The translations under genes and the position numbers were made by a program. 64,000 nucleotides of DNA from Methanomassiliicoccales archaeon PtaU1.Bin124 (GTDB lineage: Archaea; Thermoplasmatota; Thermoplasmata; Methanomassiliicoccales; UBA472), in contig MVRC01000012.1 in NCBI GenBank assembly GCA_002067865.1, positions 219,395 through 283,394 of the forward strand, written 5' to 3'. Positions 16,900 through 25,564 of this stretch are shown piece after piece; the first letter of the stretch is position 1; the number at the start of each line of letters is the position of its first letter. The notes beneath the pieces are model-generated. The model ran no database searches. It saw only the letters and a list, made by a program, of their open reading frames with translations, and was not told the DNA's origin.

Positions 16900-17613
16900 T
16901 CAGATGAAGTAGAACCTGACGCCGTACTTCACGGAGATGTTGGCCGTCTTCTCCAGGCGGTCCAGAACCCCGGAGTAGCGGCGCACGGCCATCTTGCCCT
17001 CGGCCGGCAGCTTCTCCCGCAGCACCTTGACCTCTTCCAGCAGGCGCGGGGCGTCCTCCACCTTGAACTTGGTCTTCTGCTTCACGGCGTCCGGGATGGA
17101 CGCCACGATGGACAGCCCGTTCTTCCTGGCTATATCAGGCAGACCGGAGTTCTCCGGCCCGAAGGTGCCGATGCAGCCGCGGCCCTCGTCCCAGGACAGC
17201 TCGCACTTCTTGCAGGTCTCGCCCATCTCGTCGAACGACAGCATCTCCCAGCCGGTCATGCGCTCGTCCGGGTCGGCGATCTGCAACAGCTTCGCCCTCT
17301 GCTCCGGGGAGGCCTTGTCCATGACGACCCAGCCGGTGTAGTTCTTCTTGGCTACCGGGGTCAGCTTGGCAACGTCCCCGTCGTTCTTCACCTTCTCCAT
17401 ATAGATGACCTCGATCTCGGCGTCGAACCGGTTGCGCTTCAGGAAGCCCTCCCAGTCGGAGGCGAATATCTTCTTCGCTTCCTCCACCGGCACGATCAGG
17501 TCGAACTCGGCGCAGGGCTCGTATCCCGCCACGTTCTTGATGTTGACCTTCAGAACGTTGGTCTTGGCAGCCTTGCACGATGACTTGTCGCTATCCAGCT
17601 CACATATGGCCAT
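16900..17613 (-). CDS. Conserved protein of unknown function with Cys motifs
   Basis: 237 residues, no signal peptide or membrane helix. The N-terminal half begins with a beta-rich stretch (TNVLKVNIKNVAGYEPCAEFD reads as two strands). Near 130-150 is ETCKKCELSWDEGRGCIG, a CxxC plus a further Cys that could bind zinc or an iron-sulphur cluster, followed by GLPDIARKNG. The C-terminal third is helical and charged (EEVKVLREKLPAEGKMAVRR). Family not recognised. ATG 17613 is chosen; upstream in-frame codons give a poor leader. It has its own hairpin terminator and lies divergent from the sensor kinase at 17851, with 237 bases between. Confidence 0.6.
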   Translation of the reverse strand: MAICELDSDKSSCKAAKTNVLKVNIKNVAGYEPCAEFDLIVPVEEAKKIFASDWEGFLKRNRFDAEIEVIYMEKVKNDGDVAKLTPVAKKNYTGWVVMDKASPEQRAKLLQIADPDERMTGWEMLSFDEMGETCKKCELSWDEGRGCIGTFGPENSGLPDIARKNGLSIVASIPDAVKQKTKFKVEDAPRLLEEVKVLREKLPAEGKMAVRRYSGVLDRLEKTANISVKYGVRFYFI

Positions 17614-17808
17614 GCTAATTCCCAAATTTGGCACCCCGCGGACTTGATGATTTGCACGGGTACATAAAACGTTTGAAGGGACTAGCGAGAGTGAGAGAAA
17701 ACACCATATTTCAAGCCTGGAAATCGGGCCTTCATGCACTTTCTTCCTTCTCCAGATTATGAACGATAAATTATCAGGCCCGATAATATTTCAATTTTAA
17801 ACCATAGA

Positions 17809-17815
17809 TTTATAT
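17809..17815 (+). promoter_or_regulatory. TATA box for the hybrid sensor kinase gene
   Basis: TTTATAT at 17809-17815, with transcription expected near 17838 and a GGAGA ribosome site just before ATG 17851. Confidence 0.5.
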
Positions 17816-17850
17816 CGCATCAACTGAAATTTTACCGGGGGAATTGGAGA

Positions 17851-19725
17851 ATGACCACGCAGGTACTTTACGTGGACGACGAAGAGGTATTGCTAGACGT
17901 CGGCAAGACCTACCTCGAGATGATGGGGGACATAGTTGTGGTCACAGCCACCTCCGTCAACGAGGCCATGAACGAACTGGAAAAAAGGCGGTTCGATGCA
18001 GTCATCTGCGACTACCAGATGCCCGGAAAGAACGGTCTGGACCTGCTCGCCGCATTGCGGAACGCCGGCAACGACGTGCCGTTCATCCTCTTCACCGGGA
18101 AGGGCCGGGAGGAGGTCGTCATCGACGCACTGAACAATGGCGCCGACTACTACATCAAGAAGGGCGGGGAGGCGAAGTCCCAGTTCGCCGAGCTGATGAA
18201 CGCGGTGGACCAGGCCATCATCCGCCGGGAGGCGGAGGAGGCGGTCGAGCACAACCTGACCCGCTTCCGGGCCATGTTCGAGAACATCCGGGAGGTCCTG
18301 ATCGAGGTGGACCAGGAGCACCGCATCACCTTCATCAGCCCCTCCGTCAGGGAGATGTTCAACTACGAGCCGGAGGACCTGATCGGCGCGGACGTGCTGA
18401 ACTTCATCGACCCCGACGAGGTCGGCATCGCCCAGGACTCATTGGCCATCGCCATGACCGGCAAGAAGGTCTCCACCTCGTTGTACCACGTCATGGGAAG
18501 GAACGGCCAGGTGGTGAAGTTGTCCACCACCAGCATCGGGCATAGCCGCAACGGCAGGCAGTACGTTACCATCTCTGCCACAGATATCACCCACAGCCTG
18601 GCCACCAAGTCGGCGCTGAACGACGTCATCAACAACTTCCACACGTTCCTGGACCAGTCCCCCGAACTGATCATCATGACCGACGAGGTGGGGAAGGTCG
18701 ACCTGATCAATCCCAAGGCGTCGAAGGCATTCGCCTTATCGGCCGAAGTGGCCCAGGACATGTTCCTCTGGGACGTGCTGTTCCGCTACCTCCGGGAGGA
18801 CCAGGGCACCCCCGACCGGTATGAATATTTCAAGGGCGCGTTGATGGAAGGGCTGCAGACGGGAAAATGTCCGCTTTTCGGCCGGGCCCTGGAGATGACG
18901 TTGCGCATGCCTGGGGGACAGTGGATGTACGGCGAGCTGACGTTCTTCCCCATTCGCATGGACCAGGGCTGGAGAACGGTCCTGTCGGTGCGGGACATCT
19001 CGCTGGAAAGGAGGTCGAAGAAGCGTCACCTGCGGGCATTGAGGAAGGTGGACATCCTGGGCAGCGTCTTCCAGCACGAGCTCTCATCCCAGGTAGCGGT
19101 ATTGAGGCATCACATCGATCTCATCGCACAGACCCCGACCAGGCAGCAGATGGACCGCTCCGCCGAGGCCATGAGGCAGGTCTGCGGCCGGGTCGACCGC
19201 ATGCTGGACTTCATGCGGGAATATCAGAGGGCAGGGGTCGAGGACCCGGTGTGGCGGGACCTGGACAAGCTGATCTACTCCTCGGCCAAGCGTTTCGAGG
19301 AGCTGAACATAACGGTCGATCAGGAGTTCAAGGGCGTGGAGATCTTCGCGGACCAGAACATCGGGGCGGTGTTCGACAACCTCTTCGAGAACTCCGTCGT
19401 TCACGGAGGAGGAAGCGAGATCAAGGTCATCAGGGAGGACACCCCGACCCACATGAACATCATCGTGGCTGATGACGGCCGGGGCATGAGAAGGAACCCC
19501 ATGGACAGGACCAGCCTGCGCGGCAAGATATCCGGGGCCGGTCTTGGCCTGACATTATCGGACGAGCTCCTGGACGTGACCGACATTACGTTGAAGGAGA
19601 GGCGCAGTGAGAGGGGGGCGGTGTTCGTGCTGGGGGTGCCGAAGGTCAAGACCCGCACGAGGCTGCCGCGCATGCCGGAGGCGGACATGGACACCACCGC
19701 CCGCTCCCGCGCTGGAACGAAGTGA
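17851..19725 (+). CDS. Response-regulator/PAS sensor histidine kinase
   Basis: 624 residues, soluble. Domains in order: receiver (about 4-120; YVDDEE acidic pair, phospho-acceptor Asp in CDYQMPGKNG, Lys in YYIKKGG); PAS (about 135-250, FISPSVREMFNYEPEDLIG); second PAS (about 258-385); a helical phospho-acceptor region (about 390-455) whose likely His lies in FQHELSSQ; and an HATPase domain with N-box FDNLFENS, DDGRGM and GAGLGLTLS. It probably autophosphorylates and takes part in an archaeal relay; no separate output regulator is adjacent. The H-box differs from the usual SHELRTP form. Signal unknown. Confidence 0.88.
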   Translation: MTTQVLYVDDEEVLLDVGKTYLEMMGDIVVVTATSVNEAMNELEKRRFDAVICDYQMPGKNGLDLLAALRNAGNDVPFILFTGKGREEVVIDALNNGADYYIKKGGEAKSQFAELMNAVDQAIIRREAEEAVEHNLTRFRAMFENIREVLIEVDQEHRITFISPSVREMFNYEPEDLIGADVLNFIDPDEVGIAQDSLAIAMTGKKVSTSLYHVMGRNGQVVKLSTTSIGHSRNGRQYVTISATDITHSLATKSALNDVINNFHTFLDQSPELIIMTDEVGKVDLINPKASKAFALSAEVAQDMFLWDVLFRYLREDQGTPDRYEYFKGALMEGLQTGKCPLFGRALEMTLRMPGGQWMYGELTFFPIRMDQGWRTVLSVRDISLERRSKKRHLRALRKVDILGSVFQHELSSQVAVLRHHIDLIAQTPTRQQMDRSAEAMRQVCGRVDRMLDFMREYQRAGVEDPVWRDLDKLIYSSAKRFEELNITVDQEFKGVEIFADQNIGAVFDNLFENSVVHGGGSEIKVIREDTPTHMNIIVADDGRGMRRNPMDRTSLRGKISGAGLGLTLSDELLDVTDITLKERRSERGAVFVLGVPKVKTRTRLPRMPEADMDTTARSRAGTK

Positions 19726-19740
19726 ACGTTCCCGCCACCC

Positions 19741-19749
19741 TATTATATC
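19741..19749 (+). promoter_or_regulatory. TATA box for the second flippase gene
   Basis: TATTATATC centred about 26 bases before the GTG at 19771, supporting GTG as a leaderless start. It lies just past the kinase stop, so the flippase has its own promoter. Confidence 0.5.
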
Positions 19750-19770
19750 CGCCAGGGGATTCCTGGGGTC

Positions 19771-21033
19771 GTGCTGAAGAGGTCGAGCTTCAACGGCCTG
19801 GCCGGACCGGCCCTGATGATCCTGGCCGCGGCCGTGCTGGGCGGGGGATGCAACTTCCTGTACCAGATGTACATGGGCAAGTCCCTGTCGCCCGACCTCT
19901 ATTCGGAACTGGCATCGGTCCTCTCGCTGTTCTACATCCTCACCATCCCCAGCCTGCTGGTGACCACCACCGTGCTTCGCTACGTGAGCACGTACCAGGC
20001 CGAGGGGAGGCAGGAGGAGATCGCCTGGCTGCTGCGCCGTTCGTTCGTCGTCTCGGTCATCATCGGCATCGTGATGATGGCGCTCATGCTGCTCCTCTCG
20101 CCCTGGCTGTCGTCCTTCCTGCACATCGCCCATGGGGAGACGCTCATCATCCTGGCCGCCGGGGCGTTCCTGCTCATGCTGGGGCCCGTGGCCGTGGGAG
20201 GCGCCCAGGCGCTGGGCATGTTCGGAGCGCTCAGCTTGTACAATCTGGTCGGGCCGTTGCTGAAGCTCGTTCTGGCCATCGCCCTCGTTACTTTCGGCCT
20301 GGGCGTGGGCGGGGCCTTCGGCGGGGCGGTGGCCGGGACGATCCTGGCGTTCTGGGTGGTCATCTGGGCGCTGAGGGACCATTGGCGCAGGGAGGGGAAG
20401 AGGCCGGACACCTCCGGCATGATGCTGTACACCGTCCCTGTGGCCGTGGCCACCATCAGCTTCACCTTCATCACCAACATGGACACCTTCCTGGCCCGCG
20501 GCCTGCTCTCCGAGTTCGATGCCGGCCTCTACTCCTCCGCCTCCATGCTGGGCAAGATCGTCCTGTGGCTTCCTGGTGCAATCACGACCGTGACGTTCGC
20601 CCGCTTCGCCGCCGGAGGATCGAAGGGCGACGAATCGCAGGCGCTCATCCGCCATTCCCTGCTGATCGTCGGGGCGGTGCTGGCCCTCATCGTGGCCATC
20701 TTCGTCCTGTTCCCGGACCAGATCCTGCGCCTCATCTACCAGGACTCCTACGTCGATGCCGGTCCCTGCCTGCCCACCGTCATCGCCGCCTTCGCCCTGT
20801 TCGGCCTGGCCTCGGTCTACATGAACTACGGGCTGGCGCGGAACGACCCTGTCTACGTGTTCATCCTGGCCATCTTCACGGTCATCGGCACCTTCCTCGT
20901 GCTCATGTACCACCAGAGCCCCCTGCAGCTCGGCCAGGACATGCTTTTCGCCTCCGCCGGCATATGCGTCACCAGCGAACTTTACATGGAGCTGCGGTGG
21001 AGAAGGAAGAGGCGGAACATCTCTTCGAAATGA
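19771..21033 (+). CDS. Polysaccharide biosynthesis/flippase protein (MOP superfamily)
   Basis: 420 residues with about 12 membrane helices. The N-terminal GLAGPALMILAAAVLGGG and FLYQMYMGKSLSPDLYSELA correspond to the Wzx/RfbX opening, where a short loop with Gly and an acidic-Tyr turn follows helix 1. Expected to move a lipid-linked glycan across the membrane. GTG 19771 is the start, from the TATA box position. It is followed by a GT4 glycosyltransferase after 82 bases, so the pair may serve one glycan. Fully GC-rich, unlike the flippase at 1605-3050, so probably the older, chromosomal copy. Confidence 0.85.
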   Translation: MLKRSSFNGLAGPALMILAAAVLGGGCNFLYQMYMGKSLSPDLYSELASVLSLFYILTIPSLLVTTTVLRYVSTYQAEGRQEEIAWLLRRSFVVSVIIGIVMMALMLLLSPWLSSFLHIAHGETLIILAAGAFLLMLGPVAVGGAQALGMFGALSLYNLVGPLLKLVLAIALVTFGLGVGGAFGGAVAGTILAFWVVIWALRDHWRREGKRPDTSGMMLYTVPVAVATISFTFITNMDTFLARGLLSEFDAGLYSSASMLGKIVLWLPGAITTVTFARFAAGGSKGDESQALIRHSLLIVGAVLALIVAIFVLFPDQILRLIYQDSYVDAGPCLPTVIAAFALFGLASVYMNYGLARNDPVYVFILAIFTVIGTFLVLMYHQSPLQLGQDMLFASAGICVTSELYMELRWRRKRRNISSK

Positions 21034-21115
21034 GCCACGGAACCATCTCAGATGGCATGGAAAAGGGGCAACCTTTATGCGAAAGCTCACCACTCCCTGA
21101 ACTCACGGTGCTGGC

Positions 21116-22231
21116 TTGATCAGAGTAATGTTCATTCTTCCGTGGCTGAAAGGGGGAAACGCGGAGACCTACGTGGTCAACCTGGCAAGGAGCATCGACC
21201 CGAAGGAGTTCGAGGTCCTGGTCTGGTGCAAGGGGGACTGGGGTCCGGTCGGCGATGAGCTGGGCCGCATGGGGGTCAAGGTCATGGACGGGCCCATCTC
21301 TCCGCTCCGTCCGGACCAGATGTTCCGCCTGTGGCGCTACGTCCGCAGGGAGCACGTCGACATCATCCATTCCCTGAGCCTCCGCCCCACCGCGGGGGAG
21401 GCGTTCATGAGCAAGCTGATGCTCAGGAAGTACGTCTCCAGCAGGCGCAGCACCAGGCAATGGGAGGGGAAGAACAAGGTGCGCATGCGCGACCGGGTGA
21501 GGGACCGCTTCACCGACAAGATCGTCACCAACTCCAACATGATCGCCCGCCTGGCCGGCCGCCTGGAGAACGTTCCGGTCAACAAGCTCGTCACCATCTA
21601 CGACGGGGTGCCGATGGACGAGCTGTCGCAATGGAGCTCGGTGCAGGACGGGGAGGAGCTGCGCAAGCGGCTCAACATCCCCGAGATCGGCTATGTCATC
21701 GTGAACGTGGCCGACATGCGCCATTCCAAGGGCCAGATGTACCTGCTGAAGGCGTTCCACGAGGCCAGGAGCAAGTTCCTCGGCGAGACGCATCTGATCA
21801 TCTGCGGGGAAGGCGAGGAAAGGGACAATCTGGAACTGTTCATCAAGCATAACTCCCTGGGGAGCAGGGTGCACATCATCGGCGCCGAGGAGAAGCCCGC
21901 GGTCATGGCCGCAGGCGACGTGTTCGTCGTCTCCTCGCTGGGGGAGGGGTTCAGCCGCTCCATCATCGAGGCCATGGCGCTGGGCATGCCCATCATCGCC
22001 ACGTCCGTGGGCGGAAACCCGGAGGTGGTCATGGACGGCCTCAACGGCATAATCGTCCCGCCGGCCGACTCGGACAAGCTGTCCGATGCGATGCTGCGCG
22101 TCGGCAACAACATCGCCAGGCGGAAGGACATGGGGCAGAAGAGCCTGGACCGGGCCCGGTCCGAGTTCACCCTGGAGAAGATGGCCCAGGCCCACGAGGA
22201 GATGTATTCGAAGCTGATGGGCAAGGACTGA
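21116..22231 (+). CDS. Glycosyltransferase family 4
   Basis: 371 residues, GT-B fold. The acceptor half starts VMFILPWLKGGNAETYVVNL, here with GG followed by Ala-Glu at the usual GGAE position. The donor half contains VNVADMRHSKGQMYLLKAF, then HLIICGEGEERDNLE, and the nucleotide-sugar site EGFSRSIIEAMALGMPIIAT (E-x7-E), followed by GGNPEVV. This is the classic retaining GT4 pattern. The start is TTG 21116 or ATG 21128. It lies between a flippase and a convergent operon. Donor sugar unknown; context suggests surface-glycan assembly. Confidence 0.9.
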   Translation: MIRVMFILPWLKGGNAETYVVNLARSIDPKEFEVLVWCKGDWGPVGDELGRMGVKVMDGPISPLRPDQMFRLWRYVRREHVDIIHSLSLRPTAGEAFMSKLMLRKYVSSRRSTRQWEGKNKVRMRDRVRDRFTDKIVTNSNMIARLAGRLENVPVNKLVTIYDGVPMDELSQWSSVQDGEELRKRLNIPEIGYVIVNVADMRHSKGQMYLLKAFHEARSKFLGETHLIICGEGEERDNLELFIKHNSLGSRVHIIGAEEKPAVMAAGDVFVVSSLGEGFSRSIIEAMALGMPIIATSVGGNPEVVMDGLNGIIVPPADSDKLSDAMLRVGNNIARRKDMGQKSLDRARSEFTLEKMAQAHEEMYSKLMGKD

Positions 22232-22234
22232 GCT

Positions 22235-23203
22235 TCAGTCCATCTTCGGGAAGTAGTATGGCAGGTCCGACAGGGTCACGAACTTGAACTCCAGGTCCCT
22301 TGCCCAGGTGAGCGCGGTGTTGAGCCTTGTAAGCAGCGCATGGCACTCGTCCTCGTCCCGGGCGTAGGGGCCGCACCCTCCGATCGATTCGGTGGAGCTC
22401 AGGGCCATGTTCAGCACCACCAGGTCGTTGTGCCTGTTCCGGGCCATCTCGTTCCTGCCGGCCGATATCATCTGCCGCTCGCTGTGGAACGTGGGGCGGA
22501 ACCAGGTCCCAGGCATGGTCTTGCCGACCACCCTGTTCCATTTTCTGGCGAACTGAGAATCGGCCGAGACGTGCGTGGCCCGGTGCATCCAGCCGGAAGA
22601 GAGGGTGACGGGCACCTCCAGCACCGGCCCCTCGCCCGGTTCGGCGATGTCATTTCCTAGATGATATGGCTGGGATGGAGAGAATGTGTAATCGGAACGT
22701 CCCTCTGGCAGGTCCCAATCGATGCCGGGGGTGACGCTAGAATCGACCTTGTAGCCCAGGTCGGCCAGTATCGAGGCGGTGCTCTCTCCCGCACCGAAAT
22801 GGCCGGCGCGGAAGGATGACGGTCGCTTGCCCATCCTCTCCCTGAAGAGATCCGTCAGCACGGTCATCTTCATGCGTTCCAGGCGGGGCTCATAGAAGCA
22901 CTGCATCTCCCTCAGCTCCAGTCCGCCCATCTGCCCGTCGTACCGCAGCGGCTCGACCATCTCGCCCTGGAGGAGCGTGCCGACCTCCCCCTTCACCTCA
23001 TGCAGCACCTCGACGCAATCGTCCCGTTCCAGCACCTCGCCCGAGACGAGGTAGCTGCCGTTGGCGCCGTGAGTGCGGAACAGCGGCTCCAATCGGTCGG
23101 GGATGCCTTCCAGCACGGAACGGAAGCTCTCCTCCTTCGATACCGTCCCGTCCGGCGACAGGTCGACGCCGGCGTCGATGGTGATGACCATTACCTTGCG
23201 CAT
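22235..23203 (-). CDS. NodB-like polysaccharide deacetylase-fold protein, probably inactive
   Basis: 322 residues. The opening VMVITIDAGVDL and later SFRAGHFGAGES, LADLGYKVDSSVTPG and the final TLSDLPYYF follow the order of NodB/CE4 deacetylase motifs. The metal motif normally reads H-x3-H in a segment like EVGTHLH; here it is GEVGTLLQGEM, lacking both His, and the usual DD pair is replaced by DAG. Catalysis is therefore doubtful, and a binding role on glycan is possible. ATG 23203 is 10 bases after the stop of the upstream membrane protein, so it is the last gene of a three-gene operon running leftward from 25468. Confidence 0.65.
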   Translation of the reverse strand: MRKVMVITIDAGVDLSPDGTVSKEESFRSVLEGIPDRLEPLFRTHGANGSYLVSGEVLERDDCVEVLHEVKGEVGTLLQGEMVEPLRYDGQMGGLELREMQCFYEPRLERMKMTVLTDLFRERMGKRPSSFRAGHFGAGESTASILADLGYKVDSSVTPGIDWDLPEGRSDYTFSPSQPYHLGNDIAEPGEGPVLEVPVTLSSGWMHRATHVSADSQFARKWNRVVGKTMPGTWFRPTFHSERQMISAGRNEMARNRHNDLVVLNMALSSTESIGGCGPYARDEDECHALLTRLNTALTWARDLEFKFVTLSDLPYYFPKMD

Positions 23204-23213
23204 CTTCTTGCCT

Positions 23214-24320
23214 TCAAACCTTCCCCTGACGCTTCTCTTCCGCCTTCTTCTGCTTCTCCATGCGCTTCCGTGCCTTGTCCAGGTCCTTCTGCTCCTTGAT
23301 CTTCGCATCCTCCACTGGGTAGAAGCCGTTGCGCCTCCAGTCGGGGCGGTAGGAGATCATCTCCACCAGCGCGTACAGGGCCCACAGGGCGGCGGCGAGG
23401 ATGAAGAGCAGGATGAACAGGCTGTAGTCCACCTTGACGCTGGCCATGCCGGTCATGTCGACCGACGCCACGCCGCCCAGGGCGGCGTACCAGATCCACA
23501 GGCAGGTCAGCAGGGCCATGGCGGCGAAGAAGGCGAAGCGGGACACCGATCCCTTCGGGTAGAACCCTTTGAAGAACGCCAGGGCCGCCAGCGGAACGCC
23601 GATGACGATCAACAGGGAGGCGGTGTCCTTCAGCGCCAGGTCGAAGTCGACCGGCAATGAATCGTTCACCTTGACCAGTATGGCCGCCGCTGCCAGGAAG
23701 ATGATGGTGGGCCAGACGATGAAGCGGGTGAACGCCCCCTTCGACTCCTTGAACCCCGGACGGTAGCGGCCGTAGCGGGGCAGGAAGTCATGCCAGGTGC
23801 GGTGCTTGGCCGGGTCCCTGGCGACCCTGGCCGGCGGGGCGGGCGTGGCCAGTAGCCTGGACCTCAGCACGAGGAAGTTGTACCTCTCGTCGATGAAGTC
23901 GCCCAGGTGGACCAGCAGCCCCAGCACCGCCCCGATGAAGGCGAAGTAGAAGAGCAGCATGAGGTCCATGTCCAGCCCGTCCTGGGCCAAGAGGTCCTGG
24001 ATCCTTCCGCCCAGCAGCATCGAGTAGGCCATGAACACCACGACCGGCAATGCGATGACGGCGAAGGTGAAACGGGAGTAGGAGCCCCGGGGGTACAGGC
24101 CGCGCAGGAACGCCAGCACGATCAGGGGCATCGAGAACAGCAGCACGATGGTCTGCAGGTCGTCGAATATGTCGGACCAATCGGGCCGGTCGAAGCCGTT
24201 GAAGACCCTTGCCAGTATGTAGAAGAGGATGAACGGGACCAGGAGGTAGCGGACGGCCGCGGAGAAGGCCGGTACGATGCCTCCCTTCCATACGATCAGG
24301 CGGGGGTCGAACTCGGACAT
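23214..24320 (-). CDS. Membrane protein with internal duplication, unknown function
   Basis: 368 residues with about eight membrane helices in two repeated halves. LAFLRGLYPRGSYSRFTF (near residue 70) reappears as LAFFKGFYPKGSVSRFAF (near 250), each after a VIGVPL/FSMPL-type helix and before another helix and a Gly-Gly loop. A cytoplasmic linker (about 175-205) and a highly charged Lys/Glu tail (last 30 residues, possible coiled coil) complete it. Family not recognised. Start ATG 24320 shares one base with the preceding stop (TGATG) and follows GGAGGGATC, so translation is coupled to the upstream gene. Role unknown; its partners suggest envelope or glycan work. Confidence 0.7.
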   Translation of the reverse strand: MSEFDPRLIVWKGGIVPAFSAAVRYLLVPFILFYILARVFNGFDRPDWSDIFDDLQTIVLLFSMPLIVLAFLRGLYPRGSYSRFTFAVIALPVVVFMAYSMLLGGRIQDLLAQDGLDMDLMLLFYFAFIGAVLGLLVHLGDFIDERYNFLVLRSRLLATPAPPARVARDPAKHRTWHDFLPRYGRYRPGFKESKGAFTRFIVWPTIIFLAAAAILVKVNDSLPVDFDLALKDTASLLIVIGVPLAALAFFKGFYPKGSVSRFAFFAAMALLTCLWIWYAALGGVASVDMTGMASVKVDYSLFILLFILAAALWALYALVEMISYRPDWRRNGFYPVEDAKIKEQKDLDKARKRMEKQKKAEEKRQGKV

Positions 24321-25468
24321 CAGATCCCTCCGTTCCAGTGATAGGTCCTTACGATCTGGCCCGTGAACCCGTCCGCGGAGATGGTGGCGGTGATGGTCCA
24401 ATCATCGGCGTTGCCGGCGAGGCGCAGTGCAGTGGCCGGGGAGATGGTCATGTAGACGTAACGGTAGTTGTTGGAGGAGATGGTGAAGGAATCGGTCCCC
24501 TGGCCGATCTGACCGACGCTGTCGGTTATCTGCATGTCGACGGTCACGAAACGCCCCTGCAGCTGCGAGGAGGCCATGAACCCGTACTCGACGGCCAGCT
24601 GGTAGCCGTTCAGCTGGACGTTGTAGATGCCGAAGTTATGGATCGGGGCGGTCCACTCGTAGATGACGGTGCGGCTGAGCGACATGCCGTCCAGCGTGGC
24701 GGTCGCATCCACATGCAGGGTGGCATCATGGGTGAACAGCTCCTCGGCGGTCGAGTTGCTCAATGGCACCCTCAGCTCTCCGCTGTTGTACGTCTCGACA
24801 GTGAACGATTGGGATGCAGAGCCGATGACAGCGGACGAATTGCTGATGCTCACCGCGACCTGGATGGTCTTGCCGGTGACAAGGTCGGATGCGCCGAAGC
24901 TGTAGGGCTGGACCAGGGCGTAACCGGCGCCGGTCGATTCCAGCCTGAGCTGGGCCGGGTCGATGCTGAGGTTGGAGATCATGGGCGGGATCTCCATGGT
25001 CTGGTTCCCCGCGCCGTTCACGGTCAGATGGATGAACCTCAGCCCGAAGTAGGAGTCCAGGCCGAGGGCCATCTTGACCTCGGTCCCATTGAATATGATG
25101 TCCGATTTCTGCTCTGGGGTCAACGAGTTCAGGTCGATCCTCACCGGCAGTGTGGCCGTGGTCCACTTCCCGGCCTTGAGGTCGGTGGGAACGGAGGAAG
25201 AGGTGGCGAGATGGGTGCCGTCCATCTCAGTCATGTTGACAGACAGCGTGAAGTCCTCGATGTCAAAGTAGCCCCCGTTGTGAATGTTGACCGAGACCTC
25301 CGCCTCGACGACATCCCCCGACATGTGCCATTGCACCTGCTGTCCCTCGGGGACCTGAATGTCCAGACCTCCTGTGGCCAATGGGACCACGGTGAGCAAC
25401 AGGATCAAAGTGGTGGCGAGGCTGATGGCGATGATCACGAAGCGGACGGCGAGGAGGCTCCAGCGCAT
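24320..25468 (-). CDS. Membrane-anchored extracytoplasmic beta-rich protein
   Basis: 382 residues. One N-terminal helix (about 7-32) acts as signal anchor; the rest is beta-rich, Thr/Ser/Asn-rich and contains several NxS/T sites (for example NMTEM, NLSID), suiting an external, possibly glycosylated domain. Segments such as VEAEVSVNIHNGGYFDIEDF and ISNLSIDPAQL resemble LEA/Ig-like conserved archaeal domains with a repeated plan. ATG 25468 is chosen: a TTAATTAC box lies about 29 bases upstream and the anchor follows at once. First gene of the operon with the duplicated membrane protein and the NodB-like protein. Function unknown. Confidence 0.7.
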   Translation of the reverse strand: MRWSLLAVRFVIIAISLATTLILLLTVVPLATGGLDIQVPEGQQVQWHMSGDVVEAEVSVNIHNGGYFDIEDFTLSVNMTEMDGTHLATSSSVPTDLKAGKWTTATLPVRIDLNSLTPEQKSDIIFNGTEVKMALGLDSYFGLRFIHLTVNGAGNQTMEIPPMISNLSIDPAQLRLESTGAGYALVQPYSFGASDLVTGKTIQVAVSISNSSAVIGSASQSFTVETYNSGELRVPLSNSTAEELFTHDATLHVDATATLDGMSLSRTVIYEWTAPIHNFGIYNVQLNGYQLAVEYGFMASSQLQGRFVTVDMQITDSVGQIGQGTDSFTISSNNYRYVYMTISPATALRLAGNADDWTITATISADGFTGQIVRTYHWNGGI

Positions 25469-25564
25469 GCCTGTTTCGTACGGGGTCAAGTAATTAAGAC
25501 ATTCTGTGCCAAATATCAACATCCACGAAAAACCTCCTGGCCTGGGGAAAGGGTTATTGCCGTC

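Noticed and set aside
19555-21093. 512-codon leftward frame opposite the kinase end and flippase
   Set aside because: Asp/Gly/His/Arg-rich antisense shadow of a high-GC gene, no recognisable domain.
24338-25564. N-terminal extension of the MscS gene giving a 706-residue protein
   Set aside because: The extension is antisense to the membrane-anchored gene at 24320-25468; the MscS fold starts naturally at 25565.
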